From positions 992,001-1,056,000 of the forward strand of contig OX621163.1 in assembly GCA_951640195.1 (NCBI GenBank): 64,000 bases of DNA. Reading direction: 5' to 3'. Under the pieces are notes generated by a model. It saw nothing but the letters and a program-made list of their open reading frames with translations, was not told where the DNA came from and did not search any database. Positions 22,683-34,071 of this stretch are shown here, piece after piece. The number at the start of each line of letters is the position of its first letter. Position 1 is the stretch's first letter. A program made the translations under genes and the position numbers. The DNA is from Porpolomopsis calyptriformis (lineage: Eukaryota; Basidiomycota; Agaricomycetes; Agaricales; Hygrophoraceae).

Positions 22683-24166
22683 ATGTCTTCGAATAACATA
22701 CCCCAAACGGAGGCGCTCGCGGATATGCTAGATTATCCAGACGTCGATCCCCATTCATGTCAGCTTCTTGGGCCCACTGCTCTTGTAGGTAGCCTCAGTA
22801 TGTCACCCGGGCGGAAAGTAATTCTCTGAGCAGGTTGTCCAAGCTCTCATGGGTCTCCTTGCCATACTTTCTTTGATGTATAAACGGCAAAGAGAAAAAC
22901 CCAAGCGCCTTTGGAAGATATGGTAAAATTTCGTTTACCCGAAACCGTCTTGTTTTGACTCCCTGGACAAGGCTTTTCGACGTGTCGAAACAAGTCGTTG
23001 GGCAAATGTTTGTCCATGGCGTCAATATCCTTATTTCTGACCTCGTTTCGCACCACTCATTGTCAAATGCTTGTGTTTCCTATTTTCTTAACATCTTATT
23101 AGACACCACACTCGGTGGGTTTACATGCCTTTTTTTGCTGCCATATTTCGATCAAACATTTTCATTCTCAGGTGTTGCGCTACTCTATTTTATCCTGCGC
23201 TTTTTTGCCTACATCTTAATCGAGAAGCTGAATCTTAAAGGCTTTGAGTCTGGAAAGTACGGTTCCCCTCCATCTATACTCTACTGGACCCGTCAGGCAG
23301 CGGTTTATGTATTGTCATTGACAACCATGAAGCTTCTGGTAATTTTGCTTCTGGCTTTATTCCCTCGAATATATAATTTAGGGGAATGGCTATTAAGCTG
23401 GACCTGGACTGGTAATGGGGACGCGCTTCAGGTCATATTGTACGCCATCTCTTTAGAGCGCTGGTTCTTCTCTACTGACGGCTGTCATAGTGTCATGGGC
23501 TTCTTCCCCATCATAATGAATGTTGTGCAGTTCTGGCTCATAGACTCGATTGTCAAAGCTTCCGCCGCAGTAGCTCTCCTCCCTGAGTCACGTCGCGACT
23601 CGTTCGATGACCAAGATCGCGAACCATTATTTGCGGCGCCTCCAGATGACGAGGATGATTCGGGAGTTGAATCCCGGTACGATATCGAAAATCCTCGCCC
23701 ACCACGTCCGCTACACTCGCACCCCAATCAGAAACCTAGCCCGTCTATCCCAGAAGTGAATGAATCGAGGCTTCCCAACCCGTCCACGGAGCTGCGGGAT
23801 TCCACCTCTATACATGCGTATCCACCAGGCACTGCAGGGACCAGTACAATCCGATCTTCCTCTCCATCCGACGTCACGTCCCCTAGACGCTCACGCAAAC
23901 CATTCAGACGCCGCTCTCCACCGCCACCGCTTCGCCTTGAGCCCCCTCCTGTGACCTCGGTGTCACAATCAACGAAACCAACACATTCACAGGATAATGG
24001 AGAGAAAAAAGAGAGCATAGCACACCAACCAAATAAGAAGTGGGCAGACGATTGGGACGATTCCGATGACTGGGCCAACAGAGTAGGAGAGGAAGAGTGG
24101 ACAGGACGAAGGATGGAACAGACAAGGGATGCGCTGAATGCTATAGTGGTCCATGCCGCAGCCTAA
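22683..24166 (+). CDS. STIMATE/TMEM110-family membrane protein
   Basis: The coding sequence begins MSSNNIPQTEALADMLDYPD. After an intron it continues with a first membrane segment (VVQALMGLLAILSLMYKRQ) and the family-specific block QVVGQMFVHGVNILISDLVS. Further membrane segments follow (GVALLYFILRFFAYILIEKL, YVLSLTTMKLLVILLLALFP, VMGFFPIIMNVVQFWLIDSI). This matches the STIMATE/YPL162C family. The animal member sits at ER-plasma membrane junctions and promotes STIM1 conformational change. The yeast member is a vacuolar membrane protein of unknown role. Four introns are clear. A roughly 190-residue hydrophilic tail, Pro/Ser-rich then acidic (WADDWDDSDDWANRV), follows the membrane part. Confidence 0.85.
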
Positions 24167-24250
24167 TTATTGTATTACATAATTGTTCGCGGTTTATAGA
24201 CTGTATCCATGCGCTAAACGCCTCGTTTTCTCCTCGGTCTAGAAATTCAA

Positions 24251-26488
24251 ATGGTTGGGACGCCCCCATCCTCCATTGGCCTCCGGGAGCCGTCTTTGGC
24301 AAAAGACAAAACTCCTCTTGACCACATTCTTGATGACAATGACGCGTTCCTGGAAAATTCTGCCGCAGAAAGTACACCAGTCAATGGTTGGGACGACGAA
24401 GCCACAGCACCACCTGCGGCAGATGGCTTATGCATAGAATGCGAAGGTAGAGCTAACCCTTACATTCCAAATTCCCGTGGTTTAAATGCAATATACAGAT
24501 CAGCCGGCACAAGTTTTATGTGAGACGTGTACGGACGTATATTGTGAAGTGTGTTTCGCGGCATTGCACAGGAAAGGGGCGAGAAAGAAACATCTTATGA
24601 AAACTATAAGCGGTCAACTTGAAAATGCTGGGGAGCTAGGGCAGAACGGCGGCCCACGGGACATGGTGAGCAACTACTCCGTTTGAACGAAGAATAATTT
24701 TCCCATTTCGGGTGTAGATGGATGTAGAAGACGCTGGTCTCGGCGAACGTAACGGTGAACGAGAACCCGAGAAAGTAGTGCTTGATGCACAACCAGCCAT
24801 TGGATCCAAAATCGGAGAGTGGTTTGTAGAAAGGTCGAAATTCATTCCCATGCGTCTCACCTTCTCTGAACGCAAGTACCTACGCCTCCTCGAAGCTGCC
24901 CTCACAGTTTCTGAATACACAGACAAGATCGATACCCTCGGTTTCAGTTATTCCAAAGCAAAGCGGATTGTCTACCAAATTCGCGAGCTTTGTGCTATCA
25001 TGTCAGGATTACTTCTCTCCACGAATTATAAAGAAGGCCAGGCGCTCTTTGCCAGCCGTAACTTCGAGGCAAATGCGGACTTTTATCAATTTGCAAGTCG
25101 ATCTAGCTTGTTTATTGCACCGTACGCTTACCATTTCTACTACAGATTTTCGAGCTTGGCCGTCGTCATAAGATTATGAACCCCGACAAAATGCGGACTA
25201 CTTATGGAAAATTGATTTACCTCCTCCAGGTACTCGTTGGAGGCCGTCCAGACCTTTCTCGATTGTTGATCTCTCATGTAGGACAGCCAATCACCCGAGG
25301 TCAAAGAGCTCCTCAATTTTTCCTGCGTTCGGCCCATTGAAACCGTGTTCTCCACGCTGGAGTGCTATAACGCGGTAGATTTACTTCGAGACGACCTCGT
25401 ATCAGTTGCCACAAAGGAAATCTATTCAGAAGGCCGCTCCCGTCGTGAAATTCAAAAAGACATCAAGGCCAAAGAACGCGCGATCGAAATTTTGGCGGAG
25501 CGATACCAAACGAAGGACCTTAGCCAGGACCTCATTCGCCAATGTTTGTATAGCATAGGCGACAATCATGCCTTCCTGAGAACCAACCGCGATCCCTGTG
25601 ATCGGATGATTGGATACCTCACAAAATATTTCCATCCTACTCAGGCCAAAGGCCCCAAGAGTAGTCTCGCAATACGTAGTGGCAGAGGTGGAGCTAGATT
25701 AAGCCACGATCATTCTAAGCAGTATGCTTATGTTCTCCAGAGTTTGACGCTGTGGAGAGAGATTTTGCATGGTGCGTGTTTATTCTACCCCCACTAAGTT
25801 TGTCACACTGAGTAAGAGATACAGAGATGTTTCACTTGTGGTCATTGGCAGAACTAGATTTGCTGTCAGAGAATATCCCCTATCGGCTGCGGGACACCGG
25901 GCAGGGTCTCAACCGGGTCCAAGCGGCACCCAAAACATCTCGTATGATGCACACTATCCTTCACAAAGCACAGCGAAGTGTAGGGAGCTGGGTAGGCTCT
26001 AGTGTGATTCACATGGGTGACCACAATGTCCCCAATGCTCTCATGTTCATCGGTCGGCATTTTTTTTCTTTCCATTTACTTCATACCATTGCTGAAGTTG
26101 TCAACACCAGACAAATATTCTCAAGTATATCGCATTCTTCTCCCCATCTGCAATACACTATCCCAAATTTCGACACTCAACGAGAATTCTGGCCTCCGTG
26201 GATACATTGATGGCGAGTTCGGTTCAGTCGACAATCTCATGCGCGAGATTCTAGGCGACTTCTTCAGACACGGTTTCGACGGCTCTGGAGCCGATAATTT
26301 CTTCGACGCAGGCAGTTGTATTGATGGACGACTCACGAGTGCCTGGAACTGGTGTGCTTCTTTGGAGAAAAAAAGGTATTTTCCCGTGTTTCTACTGACA
26401 GGTCACCCCACTTTCATGTCCATCGTTCGAGGCCTTGTCGCTGACTACTTTCTTAAAAGGGTTTGTCGGATTCGACGGAGCATGGTGA
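24251..26488 (+). CDS. UPF0652/DUF2009 protein with B-box-like zinc finger
   Basis: Near the N-terminus a Cys/His cluster ([32 protein letters not shown]) resembles a B-box zinc finger. It is followed by the long DUF2009 region: [18 protein letters not shown] [88 protein letters not shown], and a last exon ending GFVGFDGAW. This architecture is that of the UPF0652 proteins of fungi and plants, whose function is unknown. About seven introns are needed. One, at 25093-25145, has a GC donor (GCAAGT). The gene lies 84 bp after the STIMATE gene in the same direction. Confidence 0.85.
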
Positions 26489-26643
26489 TAATACAACCTA
26501 GATGGCACATATTAATGCTCTCAATAGAGAAGCATCTAAAGGAGAGGTGTGACCAGCTGTTTAGATCCTCACTAGAATTTAGTAAGGTTTTAAGAATATG
26601 GATTCTCGTGACCTCCAGACAAACACGATTCTAGCGAAATATC

Positions 26644-28203
26644 TCAAGTGACTGTTGTCTGCACAGTCTGGGGTCCCCCCTGCTGAGTCTCTCCCCGCTT
26701 CCGTGCAGCAATCACAACGTCCAGCACGGCCGATAACCCCCCTTTCCAGGCTACCAGCCGTTTTTCCAAAGCTTCCCATTGCTCCCGCTCGAAAGTTCGC
26801 GACGTTGACCGCACTACATGTATGGTTTGCGTTGCCTGCGAAAGTTTTCCGGAGAGCAAACCAGCGCGGATGACTATAATATCTTGAGGAAGAACCGTTT
26901 GCGTTTCAAAGAACAAGGACTCACCATCAATAGCCCATTTTTCCACTTCGGACTGCTCGACGTGCAGGCTTTCAGCAATTTTCGAGTATGGTAAATCGCG
27001 GCCAATGTTTTGGAAAGCAAGTGAAGAAAGTGTAAGCAAGCGAATTTTGTGCTCCAGTTGTTCCCTCTCCAAACCTGAAGATCGCGTCTCAGCAAGAGAA
27101 GTGCGGAGACGCAGCCACTTACTATATCGTTCTATGACTCCAGGATGATTGACTAGCCATGACTTGAATTCTGGTAAACCGTCGTTCAGGAAAATCTGAA
27201 GGAGAGTAAACAGTGGATGGTCTTTGGAGGCATTCACCGCATCCAATTTAAGAAGTGAGTCGAAATTGAAGACGACAGGTGATTGCAAGGCGGTTGCGAT
27301 AGCTTCGACAGCAGCAATACTGGCTGATGGACTTGAGGGAGGAAGTGAACGAACATAAGACAGGGTGAAATCGTAAGATGCTTCTCTGAAACAGGTTCTC
27401 GTCAAATGCGTGAGGCGATCGGGGCGTGAATGACTCGCATTTGGCCAGATTTCACAAACGCATCCACAATGGACTTGAGAAATTCGCTTTTTTCCTCCGG
27501 GGTGACATCCCATTCGGATAACCAAATTTCCACCTCTTTTTTGGATACTTGAAGAACCCGTAGTTCATCTTTGGTTGTCGTGATATGCAACAGTGTTTTG
27601 TAGACGGGTAAACGTAGAGAAGACTTTCGTGGGATGGAATTGAACAGGTTCGATAGTCTTGGAGAAACAATGGGTAAGGTAAGAGTAAGCAAAAAATAAA
27701 ATTCGCCCACAGTCTATACTTGAGAGATGGGTTGTCAGAAGGAGAGGCTGAAATGGTTTGCAATAGTGCTACAAGGTGTTGCTTCTGGCTTGGGGAGTCA
27801 GAAGGGAACAGAGTGAGCAGGTGGGAGTAGACGAGATTGAAAAATCCCTCGATTTCTTGGGAGGAGTCGGTAAATAAATGTATGTAGCGAAATATTAACC
27901 ATGTACCTTTGTCAGAACCCTCGCCAAATCCCTTTACCTCACGCAAAACCATGGAAAATATTTTCCTCCGCTTTTCTTCATCTTCTCTAATGGGTTTCTG
28001 TGCACTATCCACCCTTAGTGCTTCTTGAAAAGGACGAATGAATGCTGCTCGTTCTTCTTCAGAACGATTGCGGACTATATAATTTACCAGTTCCTGGATC
28101 TGCAAAAGGACTCGTTCATTGGAAAATTGCGGTGAGTGATGGTGTGCACCTGCTCTTCGAATGTTCCCTCTGAAAAGATGGAAACTGAATCCGATCCCGA
28201 CAT
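26644..28203 (-). CDS. EIF3M: Translation initiation factor eIF3 subunit M (PCI domain)
   Basis: eIF3m is a PCI-domain subunit of the eIF3 complex in cytoplasmic translation initiation. The start MSGSDSVSIFSEGTFEEQ is joined by an intron to IQELVNYIVRNRSEEERAAF. The PCI module is visible near the end as LLTLSSLAFQNIGRDLPYSK, IAESLHVEQSEVEKWAID, VIRAGLLSGKLSQ and VVRSTSRTFEREQWEALEKR. That last block is the typical eIF3m winged-helix end (the family signature around R-x-F-x-x-x-x-W). About seven short introns are needed. The tail after KRLVAWKGGLSAVLDVV is short and ends QTTVT. Confidence 0.92.
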
Positions 28204-28481
28204 TTTCTTTACCTAACCTGGGCGTTCACGAGAGGTTGGTGTACAACAGCCATAAATAAACATGAAGGTGAAGCAGAGGTTGCTACTGATCGTAGTACTC
28301 GACGTCCGTCCGTCTGCAACTTGAGACCTCTGTTTGATTTTTTTTCACTCGAAAAACCATATTCTTACTCTTCCTTTCAATCTGGAATGGCTACGGGAAG
28401 GACACTAAGTAAACCGAGTTACGTGTACGGCGCCTTTGGACCTCTCTGTCTCTTAGCGCGCTCCCGATATCCCCTTAATTG
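28204..28481. promoter_or_regulatory. Divergent promoter region between eIF3m and sedolisin genes
   Basis: These 278 bp lie between two start codons on opposite strands. An AT-rich CATAAATAAAC stretch near 28250 could serve as a TATA-like site for one side. A T-rich run lies near 28337. Nothing more specific is visible. Confidence 0.35.
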
Positions 28482-30998
28482 ATGAGGACATTTTCGTCCT
28501 GGCTGAAGCTTGTGTTCATCATCTCTGGGTCATCCTTAGTTCGCAGCCGGGCCCGATGCCATTCCTATAAAGTTAAGGAAGGTGTTCTACCACCCGAAGG
28601 CTGGGTCAAACAAAATCCCGCTCCTGCAGACCATGCAATCCAGCTTCGCATCGGACTCCCACAACCGAACTTCAGCATTTTGGAGGACCATTTGTATCAA
28701 GTGAGCGACCCATATCACCAGCGGTATGGCCAGCATCTACGCAAGGATGAAGTTGAGGACCTTGTTGCCCCGAATGCAGAAAGTATTGATCTGGTGAACG
28801 AGTGGTTGGAATCCCACGGGCTGGCAGACAGTGACATTGTCCGCTCTCCTGCTAAGGATTGGGCCATTATTAACGTCACTGTAAGCTTTGCGGAAAAGCT
28901 GCTTGATACTGTGAGCCCCACTTTCTTTAGTGTAGTAACCAATGACATCTGAAAGTCAGCTTTACAGACCTACCACGTCTGGAAGGATACCAAAAGTGGT
29001 GATTCCATCGTTCGAACCACAAGCTACAGTCTCCCGCGACACCTTCACGACCATGTTGATCTTGTTCAACCTACTACTATGTTTGCCCGCTTTCGCAACT
29101 TCAAAAGCACATTGCACCGACCGATCAACCTCATCTCGAGTCCTCCTCCAATAGGGTCAAGTCCCAATGGCACACGCGTAGATCCGCTTTGCAATTCAAT
29201 GATTACTCTAACTTGCCTGAGACAACTCTATGGCGCCACTGATTATAAGACATCCACCAGGCATGGAAATCGGTTCGGTATTACTGGATATCTAGGTCAA
29301 TTTGCCAACATTGCGGACTTCCAGCTCTTTTTGGAGGAACAGAATCCAGCTGCTGTTAACTCTTCTTTCTCAGTCGTCTCAGTGAATGGTCTGATTCGTT
29401 TCGCTGATCCCACGGCCCCGTTTCCCTGATGCCATTTAATCTCTAGGCGGAATTAACAGTCAGAATATATCACAAGCAGGAGATGAAGCCAACTTGGGTA
29501 TGCATCACCGGAAGCGATGACGAATGTCCGGGCACTACTGACTATATGTTCCAGATGTTCAATTTGCGTTTGGGTTGACTCATCCCACCCCTGGTGTCTT
29601 TTACACTACTGCCGGCTCCCCTCCATTCATCCCGGACCTCAATACTCCCAATAACACGTGAGTTTTGTTCGTTCCATCTTCTGTCGTTGTTGATGAAGCT
29701 TCCAGAAACGAGCCTTATCTCAGGGTAAGCTGTATTTCAGGCTTCCCCACCTGTCGATCTTTCACCAATATCTGCACCACAGTGGCTCGGCTACATCCTT
29801 TCGCACCCCAATCCGCCCCAGACAATTTCAACCAGTTATGGCGATGACGAGCAAACTGGTCTGTATACGATTTTCACCACCCTGGTCTCTCGTGTAAAAA
29901 ATATCTAAGGATTCATTCCCAGTTCCTCCAAGCTTCGCCCGTCGTGCGTGCAATGAGTTTGCTCAATTAGGTACGCCTTCCGAGCCATCATCAGTCGCTG
30001 TTGACTTTACCATCGGGCAGGAGCTCGTGGCGTATCCCTGACGTTCTCCTCTGGTGATGGAGGTGCGGGAGACGGTGATCCGGACCCTACAACTCAGCAA
30101 TGTTTCACGAATCATGACCGTAGCGTCACTCGTTTCATACCAGCTTTCCCTGCTAGTTGCCCCTTGTATTATCTCTGCTTTTATTTATGCGTGTGCTAAC
30201 AAATTGTATTCAGCGTTACCGCTGTCGGGGGCACAACTCTTATTGAACCGGAGATTGCCGCTGCGTTCTCGGGAGGAGGTTTCAGTAACTATGTTCGCCG
30301 ACTAATACCCACTCTATCAATGTTTCCGCGCTGATAACAATTTATCTAAAGTTTGATCGTCCACGGTACCAGCACCATGCCGTAGAACGTTACCTTTCTA
30401 AACTTCCGAAAGGAACGTACAAAGGCCTTTTCAACAGGTAATTTCCGGTGCCTGCAACTTGTCAGTCGTTGAAATCAGCTGTCAAATTTCTTTCAGAAAA
30501 GGACGGGTAAATTGGACGCCATCCTCCTTGCGATTAATTTCTGACCTTCGTGTTGCAGGGTATACCAGATGTCTCAGCGCAGTCCTGGAATTTCCTCGTT
30601 GTTTCACGAGGAAGACGGATTCTTATAGGTGGTACCTCTGCGGCATCCCCTACATTTGCATCCTTCGTATCGTTCCTCAACGACGCCCGTCTATCACGGG
30701 GGCTTCCACCTCTTGGATTCTTAAACCCTTTCTTGTATACTGTCGGGCTTGATGGTCTCACGGACATCACGTTTGGAAACGCTCCCGGTTGTGGAACCCA
30801 AGGATTTAATGTAAGTACTTATGTTTCCACTATAAGTGAATCGAGATGCTAATGAACAACACCACAGGCAACAATAGGATGGGATCCAGGTTGGCACGAT
30901 TGGCGGTGATTTTATAATTTAACTGATCTCTGGCCGCAGTGACGGGTCTAGGAACTCCCAACTTCCCAATCCTACTGGAAAAAGTCACGAAAATGTAA
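28482..30998 (+). CDS. Sedolisin-family (S53) secreted tripeptidyl-peptidase
   Basis: S53 peptidases are acid serine proteases secreted by fungi to degrade protein. A signal peptide ([20 protein letters not shown]) leads into the pro-domain ([40 protein letters not shown]). The catalytic Glu/Asp pair is in [16 protein letters not shown], the oxyanion Asp in [13 protein letters not shown], and the nucleophile Ser in [20 protein letters not shown]. The calcium-site end is [12 protein letters not shown]. Roughly a dozen introns of 45-65 nt can be removed in frame, and no catalytic residue is missing. Codon 28479-28481 (TTG) is just upstream; the ATG at 28482 is used as the start. It looks intact and functional. 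Confidence 0.92.
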
Positions 30999-31194
30999 TA
31001 CTCTAATTAGCATGCATGTGGTTGAGAGACAAGTTGGCATTACCTGTCGTACGCTTTCCTTAATGTTCGGACATCCTTTTTAATCTACGGTATTCAATTG
31101 GCCTTGATGGACTATTTTCGCATCCTCTTCTTGAAGCGTTCCATGACCTACGGTAAACTCAGTGTGAACAGTACAAAGCAGGGAGTTAGATCTG

Positions 31195-32289
31195 TCAACA
31201 CACAATCTCATCAGTTGCCATTTGATTTCTTTCATGATGTGGTCTCCGAAATTGATGGTCTTGGGGAGGCAATCCCATCGCTTCTAGCTTCGCATCGCGC
31301 ATGATATCCGCGTCAGACTTCTGTTTAAGCGTGGGCCTGTAGACTGAGTCGGATGTCAGCCCGTGCGGAGAAGAGAGTAAGCGTCTTGGGAACTCACAGC
31401 GTGAAGCAGCGAGATGTTCCTCGTCGCTTGGTTTCTTCCGGTCTTGACGCTCTTGGACAACCAGACGCTTGGCTTTCTCGGTGTCTTCGATGTTCTTGAG
31501 CCGCGTGCTGTCTCCAAGTTAGGGCACGGCGACACTTAAACTCGAGTGAGAATGTATAACGTACTCCATTCCAAGATCAACTTCTGGAATAGCGGTGAGC
31601 ATAGTCAAGCTGTTAGTGACGTTACCATCATCTCCCGCCTTCCTGTTCGCCTTCCAGCGGTCCGTGATACGGTATAATTCTTCTTGCGGGTCAGCCGGAC
31701 CTCTGTCCTTCTCTGATACGTCCTGTGGTCTGTTTCGGATCTTCAAGTTTTCTTCAATGTATGTCATCCTAAAGTAAGCGCGTGAAGAGGTGTAAGCCGT
31801 AAAGTTTGAGCAAAGTCTTACATACATGTGCTTGTCCACGTCGAGGGCATTGGTCTGCTGCGTGAAATTATTTCCTCTGATGACTCTCCTCGCTTTTGTA
31901 TCCTTTTGTCCATCCCTGTGGACAAACTGCTGTGAGCGCTATGAATGATTTCGAGTGTCAGAATGATCTCACTCTTCTTCCTCCACTGCCTCTTTACCAA
32001 GGGGGACGTCCTTCTTTAACCCTCCTTGCCCTTCTTCGAGAGACTTTTTAATCCTTCTCTTTGCATCCCCTACGCTCAGCTTCGTGGCGTCAATACCTTG
32101 TCTCGCCTTTCGTAATTTCTGTATTTCAACGAGGTCCGCGATTCTGGTAAAAAAATAAGGATTTGGGGTGTTCACAGCTTTGTAGGTGGCGACATACCGG
32201 GGTGCTTCTTCCTCGAAATCAACACTCTCTTCCCCTTCTGCTGACGGTTCTCTGACGCGCGGTTGTGGGCGGGTCCGTTTTTTTATCAT
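31195..32289 (-). CDS. TLS1: Tls1/C9orf78/Hep59-family splicing-associated protein
   Basis: In fission yeast Tls1 works with the spliceosomal helicase Brr2 and affects telomere gene splicing. The human homologue is C9orf78. The protein starts MIKKRTRPQPRVRE, has an acidic stretch, and then ADLVEIQKLRKARQGIDATK. After an intron it shows the family core VIRGNNFTQQTNALDVDKHM, and after the next intron MTYIEENLKIRN. A mid-protein block VDLGME is followed by RLKNIEDTEKAKR and the C-terminal SDADIMRDAKLEAMGL. Five short introns fit standard motifs. The stop is at 31195-31197. Upstream in-frame sequence reads into a poly-Lys/Phe stretch from the A21 tract, so the ATG at 32289 is preferred. Confidence 0.88.
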
Positions 32290-32388
32290 GTGGAGAGGAT
32301 TGTTTACGAGCTGGTGCTGGTGGATCAGACCAAAATGTAATATCAAGAATGATATTGAACAAGTCGCACCAACATCCAAAATTGGATC

Positions 32389-32409
32389 AAAAAAAAAAAA
32401 AAAAAAAAA
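32389..32409. repeat. A21 homopolymer tract
   Basis: Twenty-one consecutive A residues on the plus strand lie about 100 bp upstream of the TLS1 start, in the gap before the next minus-strand gene. It could be a nucleosome-depleting poly(dA:dT) promoter tract for TLS1. Confidence 0.9.
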
Positions 32410-32461
32410 GGTACTCATGGCTACAAATGCAGTAGTAGTACAGTATATCGAATAAAACTAT

Positions 32462-33896
32462 CTAGGAGGGGGCGCCAGGGGGCTCGCTTGGGTTCGCAGA
32501 CGCGCCGGAGGTGCCGTCATGATCATTTTCACTGACCGGAGACACTGGCAAATGGATTGTCACTGAAGGAGGAATGTCCGTGGTATCTTGTTCTGTGGGG
32601 TTCGGGGAGGCGTGTCGGGACAGCATGGATTCGGGTGCGCGAAGACCACCTCGACGGAGGCGTGGTGCCCGTTCTCTCTCACCGACACTTTCGACTTCAG
32701 ATTGAGACGAAGATGAAGACGACGGGGTCGGAATAAAAACCCAGGACCGAGGGAAGCTCGGATCGGTAGGTATGTATGGTGAAAGATCATCCGAGAGTTC
32801 CGTGTTCGACCTCTCCGTAACGTTTTCATTCCACGATGTATTCCCATTGGTTTCGTGGCGACGATTACGGTTGGGTCCGAAGAAGCGTCGAACTGGTTGA
32901 GGGGGACGAACTGGTGGGGGTTCATCTTGGAGCGGGGGCTCCCATGGCGAAAGTGAGCGTCCCGGATCGTCGGAAGAAGCCTCGGACCGTGAGCCAGGCA
33001 ATTCATGGGCCGAACTTTGTCTAATGGCAGACCGGCGACGAGTGGTGAAGTCATTGAAATCGACTATCCTTGATCGGACGGGCCGACGGATGGAGGGCTG
33101 ACGAAAAAGGCCCGGGTTCGAAGGCATGGTCCAAGGGCCACTGCGATTGGGAATAGGCGGCGAGTACAGTGGAGGGGTCGGAGGGTCACGGGCATCTTCG
33201 GAGCCAGCCGAAGTCACAGCGGCAGAAGAACTTGCTTGCGGTCTCCTGGTAGCCGGATGGGACCAGCGATGTGTCTGGCTATTAAAGGCGTCATATACTT
33301 CGGGGTTGATACGGGCACCTTCCGCGGCCGATGCGGCGCTTCCCAACATGCTTGCAAATTCGTCGTCGTCATCCTCCACATCCATTTCATCTGGAGGTGC
33401 CGTGAGATAGTCTGTCAGATTTACAGTCCTCCTGGCAGGCGCACCGTGCCGAGCGCGATAAACGCGAAGATGGGTCGCAAGCATTCGCAGACTCTTAGCC
33501 GAGCGGTCTGCGATGAGACGACGATCCTCAGGGGGGCGCATTTGACGCTCTGCCAATTCCTATTGGGCGTGTAGGCGCTCAGCACTCGAGGGTTATCCTC
33601 CAACGGTCCAGGCTCACCTTGACCAAAATGTCGATCAGAGAGGTCGTAAATGAGTCACCAGCGTCCAGGTCCTTGACAAACGTCTCATAGGTGATGATAG
33701 GGTCTGTTTCTTCTAATCTGGCCCGCAGGATTGCACCACCCCTGTTCAATTTGATGAGTACAGCATTGTCGAGAGAGATTAGTCCAACTTACACCAAGCC
33801 CTTTATTTTGGCGCTTAGGACATCATCGTAATAATTGAGACTCCTAGAAACGCTCGACAATGCATCTCCGGCATAGATTTTGGCATCGCTTACCAT
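32462..33896 (-). CDS. Unrecognised Ser/Arg/Pro-rich protein
   Basis: I do not recognise this gene. Three exons join in frame. MVSDAKIYAGDALSSVSRSL then NYYDDVLSAKIKGLV form a short, apparently folded head. The second exon gives GGAILRARLEETDPIITYET and DAGDSFTTSLIDILVKE. The third is long. After a helical start (DRRLIADRSAKSLRMLATHL) it is disordered, with an acidic patch (MDVEDDDDEF), a serine run (TPSSSSSSQSEVESV) and many Arg-Arg and Ser-Pro pairs, ending SEPPGAPS. The total is about 430 residues. Upstream in-frame codons give only a TTG, so the ATG at 33896 is used. Amino-acid composition suggests a nuclear or phosphoregulated protein, but this is a guess. Confidence 0.75.
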
Positions 33897-34071
33897 TGGC
33901 CCATGTTTTCCGGTAAGGAATGACAAAGGGACGAAAACGGGATATGAAGACAATGATGGTTGGTGTCCAAGCAAGGTATTATTTGGTCATTGTTTGTGCA
34001 ACGGATAAAACAAGAACAATCAAACTGGTGGCTGAACATGAACAGCTCGAATCTAGCTAATCTCTACCCAT

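Noticed and set aside
31098..31304. Short plus-strand frame of 68 codons
   Set aside because: It lies mostly antisense to the last TLS1 exon and has no support of its own.
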